A program made the position numbers and the translations under genes. The notes beneath the pieces were generated by a model. The model saw only the letters and a list, made by a program, of their open reading frames with translations. It ran no database searches and was not told where the DNA came from. This document shows, one piece after another, positions 62,371 to 64,000 of a stretch of DNA of 64,000 bases (its first letter is position 1; each line of letters begins with the position of its first letter). Location: the NCBI RefSeq assembly GCF_002339505.1, contig NZ_DDJO01000017.1, forward strand, positions 109,924 to 173,923. The letters are read 5' to 3'. This stretch comes from Corynebacterium sp. UBA2622. Lineage in GTDB: Bacteria > Actinomycetota > Actinomycetes > Mycobacteriales > Mycobacteriaceae.

Positions 62371-63366
62371 CTACAGCCCCTCGTACTCCCGCAGCAGCTC
62401 GTCCCCGTCCTTGCCGAAGATCGCGGGGATCTCCCAGTAGTCACCCGGCTGCTCGATGGTGCGGGCGGTGCCGTGCGCAAGGATGTGCTCGGAGGGGGTG
62501 AGCTCGCGGATCGCCACAAGCTTGACCCGGTTGGGGTGCTCGAAGACGACGTCGGAGTAGATCATCGGGTCGTGCTGGCCGTTGTCGCCGACGAGGGTCC
62601 AGGTGATGTGGGGGAAGTCGATGAGCAGGTTGCGCAGCTGCACCCGCTTGTGTTCGGGTCCGCTGCGGAAAAGGGCGGTGGGGGTCGGGCCCCAGTCGGT
62701 GAGGAGCATCGGACCGGCGGGGAAGCCGTGGCGGCGCATGAAGTCGCGCAACATGTCGTAGGTGTTCCACGCACCGGTGGAGAGGTAGAACACCGGCTCC
62801 TCTGGGGCGCGGATCTCCCTGAGGAAGCGGGCCATCCCCGCCACGGGGCGGCGGTTCTCCGAGCGGATCACCCAGGAGTTCCACACCGCCATGACTGTGC
62901 GGGGCAGCTGGGTGATCATGATGGTGTCGTCGATGTCGGCGATAACACCGTGGGTCACGGAGTCGGGGATGATCTGCACCGGGGCGTCGGAGGTGCCGCC
63001 GCCAAGCGCAACGCTGATGCGCGCGTCGTGCCAGCCCGGCTCGAGGCCGTGGTCCTCGATGAGGACCTCGATGTAGCCCTCCTCGTTGGCCCGCGTCTGG
63101 ACAGTTTTCTCCCCGAGGGTGACGGTGACGGGGATCCACGGCACGGGGGTGGTGAGGAACTGCCGGTAGCCGCGTTGGAGGGTGGAGGAGGGCTCCACGC
63201 TCGCGGGGTCCTCCATGAGCACCCGGCCGACGACGCGGGCGCGCTCCGGGCTGCCGTAGCCCGTGAACCCGGTGACGGTGGGCACGCACGACGCGCCCGC
63301 TTTACGACGCACCCCCGCGCGCCGCATCCGACCTTCCGCCCACCGGGCCACATCCGCGATTCCCAT
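62371..63366 (-). CDS. App1/DUF2183-family phosphatase-domain protein
   Basis: A 331-residue protein of the DUF2183 family related to yeast App1 phosphatidate phosphatase. The HAD-type catalytic motif is DIDDTIMIT near residue 155 (DxDxT), with PVFYLSTGAWNTYDM near 205 and LVGDNGQHDPMIYSD near 265 as later HAD motifs. An N-terminal beta domain (about 35-130) is typical. No signal peptide or membrane helix. The start at 63366 is favoured over 63372 because a TAGACT hexamer (63375-63380, minus strand) lies eight bases upstream. Confidence 0.88.
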   Translation of the reverse strand: MGIADVARWAEGRMRRAGVRRKAGASCVPTVTGFTGYGSPERARVVGRVLMEDPASVEPSSTLQRGYRQFLTTPVPWIPVTVTLGEKTVQTRANEEGYIEVLIEDHGLEPGWHDARISVALGGGTSDAPVQIIPDSVTHGVIADIDDTIMITQLPRTVMAVWNSWVIRSENRRPVAGMARFLREIRAPEEPVFYLSTGAWNTYDMLRDFMRRHGFPAGPMLLTDWGPTPTALFRSGPEHKRVQLRNLLIDFPHITWTLVGDNGQHDPMIYSDVVFEHPNRVKLVAIRELTPSEHILAHGTARTIEQPGDYWEIPAIFGKDGDELLREYEGL

Positions 63367-63374
63367 GGGCATCC

Positions 63375-63380
63375 AGTCTA
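63375..63380 (-). promoter_or_regulatory. Putative -10 of leaderless DUF2183 gene
   Basis: Minus-strand TAGACT, eight bases before the ATG at 63366. Identical hexamer to that before the glutaminase gene. Confidence 0.4.
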
Positions 63381-63425
63381 GTGGGGGGCGGGGGAGCACC
63401 AATGCTTTCAGTAGGGTGGGGAGGC

Positions 63426-64000
63426 ATGGAAAGAGCGCGTAGCGGGGAGACAGTGGACGGGGCCGTCGACAAGCTGATCGAGCTGTACGAGGCCTCGTGC
63501 GCCCTGGCGCGCGATGTGATCGCGGGCGAGGACTACTCGGCGTACCGGGACGTGCTGTACCCGAAGATCAGCGTGGACATCCGCGAGTGGGCCCCGGTGG
63601 ACCGCACCGAACCCTTCGGCTACGTCGACGAGGCCGGGGTGTACTCGGCCGTGGTGTCCAAGCCGGGCCTGATGGCGGGTTACCTGCGGGCCCAGCTCGG
63701 GGCACTCTGCGCGAACTACGACGCGGAGATTACCGTCGGGTACTCGGACACCGCCATCCCGCCGGAGTACATCCGCGGCATCGAGGGGCTCAGCGAGGTG
63801 CGGGCCTCGCGCTCCGACTCCGTTCCCCGTCCCACGCTGGATTCGGTGCACGACGCGATCGTCGACGGGCACTGGGAGGCCTTCCACGGCGCGGAGAAAC
63901 CGCTGTTCCACTTCGGCCCGCAGCGCTTCGACCTGGCGTGCGCCCGCCTGGAGCACTACACGGGCATCGAGGTGGACTCGCTGCAGAAGTACATCCTGTT
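63426..64000 (+). CDS. amn: AMP nucleosidase, N-terminal part (continues beyond window)
   Basis: The gene runs off the window after 191 codons. The visible part matches the AMP nucleosidase N-terminal domain: KLIELYEASCALARDVIAGE near residue 16, YPKISVDIREWAPVDRTEPF near 45 and HYTGIEVDSLQKYILF at the window edge, the start of the motif joining to the catalytic domain. AMP nucleosidase splits AMP into adenine and ribose 5-phosphate. GGGGAGG lies just before the ATG; a TAGGGT hexamer (63412-63417) lies eight bases upstream. The C-terminal phosphorylase-like domain is outside the window. Confidence 0.88.
   Translation, partial: MERARSGETVDGAVDKLIELYEASCALARDVIAGEDYSAYRDVLYPKISVDIREWAPVDRTEPFGYVDEAGVYSAVVSKPGLMAGYLRAQLGALCANYDAEITVGYSDTAIPPEYIRGIEGLSEVRASRSDSVPRPTLDSVHDAIVDGHWEAFHGAEKPLFHFGPQRFDLACARLEHYTGIEVDSLQKYIL

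Overview
The window is the replication-origin region of a high-GC Corynebacterium chromosome (roughly two thirds G+C by eye). Gene content and order support this: sigM-trxB-trxA-cwlM, then parA-parB, rsmG, yidC-yidD-rnpA-rpmH, dnaA, dnaN, recF, a DUF721 gene, gyrB and gyrA, followed by the actinobacterial growth and division cluster crgA-pknB-pknA-pbpA-rodA-pstP-fhaB-fhaA. The species cannot be named from sequence alone. No insertion sequences, rRNA genes, prophage or CRISPR arrays were seen.

Layout. 0-10.5 kb: sigma factor, thioredoxin system, the amidase-like regulator CwlM, chromosome partitioning, 16S methyltransferase, membrane insertase and RNase P protein. 10.5-13.7 kb: dnaA flanked by two non-coding regions with DnaA boxes; the perfect boxes lie upstream of dnaA. 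13.7-24.3 kb: dnaN, recF, gyrB, gyrA, a small ribbon-helix-helix/Doc-like pair, and tRNA-Ile and tRNA-Ala. 24.4-28.2 kb: small metabolic and membrane genes, ppiA and a rhomboid protease. 28.2-28.7 kb: a gene-free stretch with a third cluster of DnaA boxes, three of them perfect. 28.7-38.2 kb: a long minus-strand operon for Ser/Thr kinase signalling and cell-wall elongation, with 4-base overlaps between many genes. 38.4-49 kb: an accessory-looking stretch starting at tRNA-Leu. It contains a lower-GC orphan gene, paired YbjN genes, transporters, a 40-residue amphipathic peptide gene, and four genes with apparent disabling lesions (an S66 peptidase, a PAP2 phosphatase and both halves of a two-component system). 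49-64 kb: membrane and secreted proteins, a glutaminase-STAS-SRPBCC fusion, an alpha-amylase-family enzyme, an M20 peptidase, bioB with two BioQ-type operators plus its auxiliary gene, a HicAB module, and the start of amn.

How the genes fit together. The first half carries replication, segregation and translation housekeeping around oriC. The second half joins cell-wall synthesis (PbpA, RodA, CrgA) to its PknA/PknB/PstP/FHA control circuit; CwlM, at the other end of the window, is a known substrate of this kinase system in relatives. Several genes appear leaderless, with a TANNNT -10 hexamer 6-8 bases before the start codon. A degenerate word, GTCG-NN-AAGC, recurs far more often than composition predicts and mostly in one orientation to the right of oriC.
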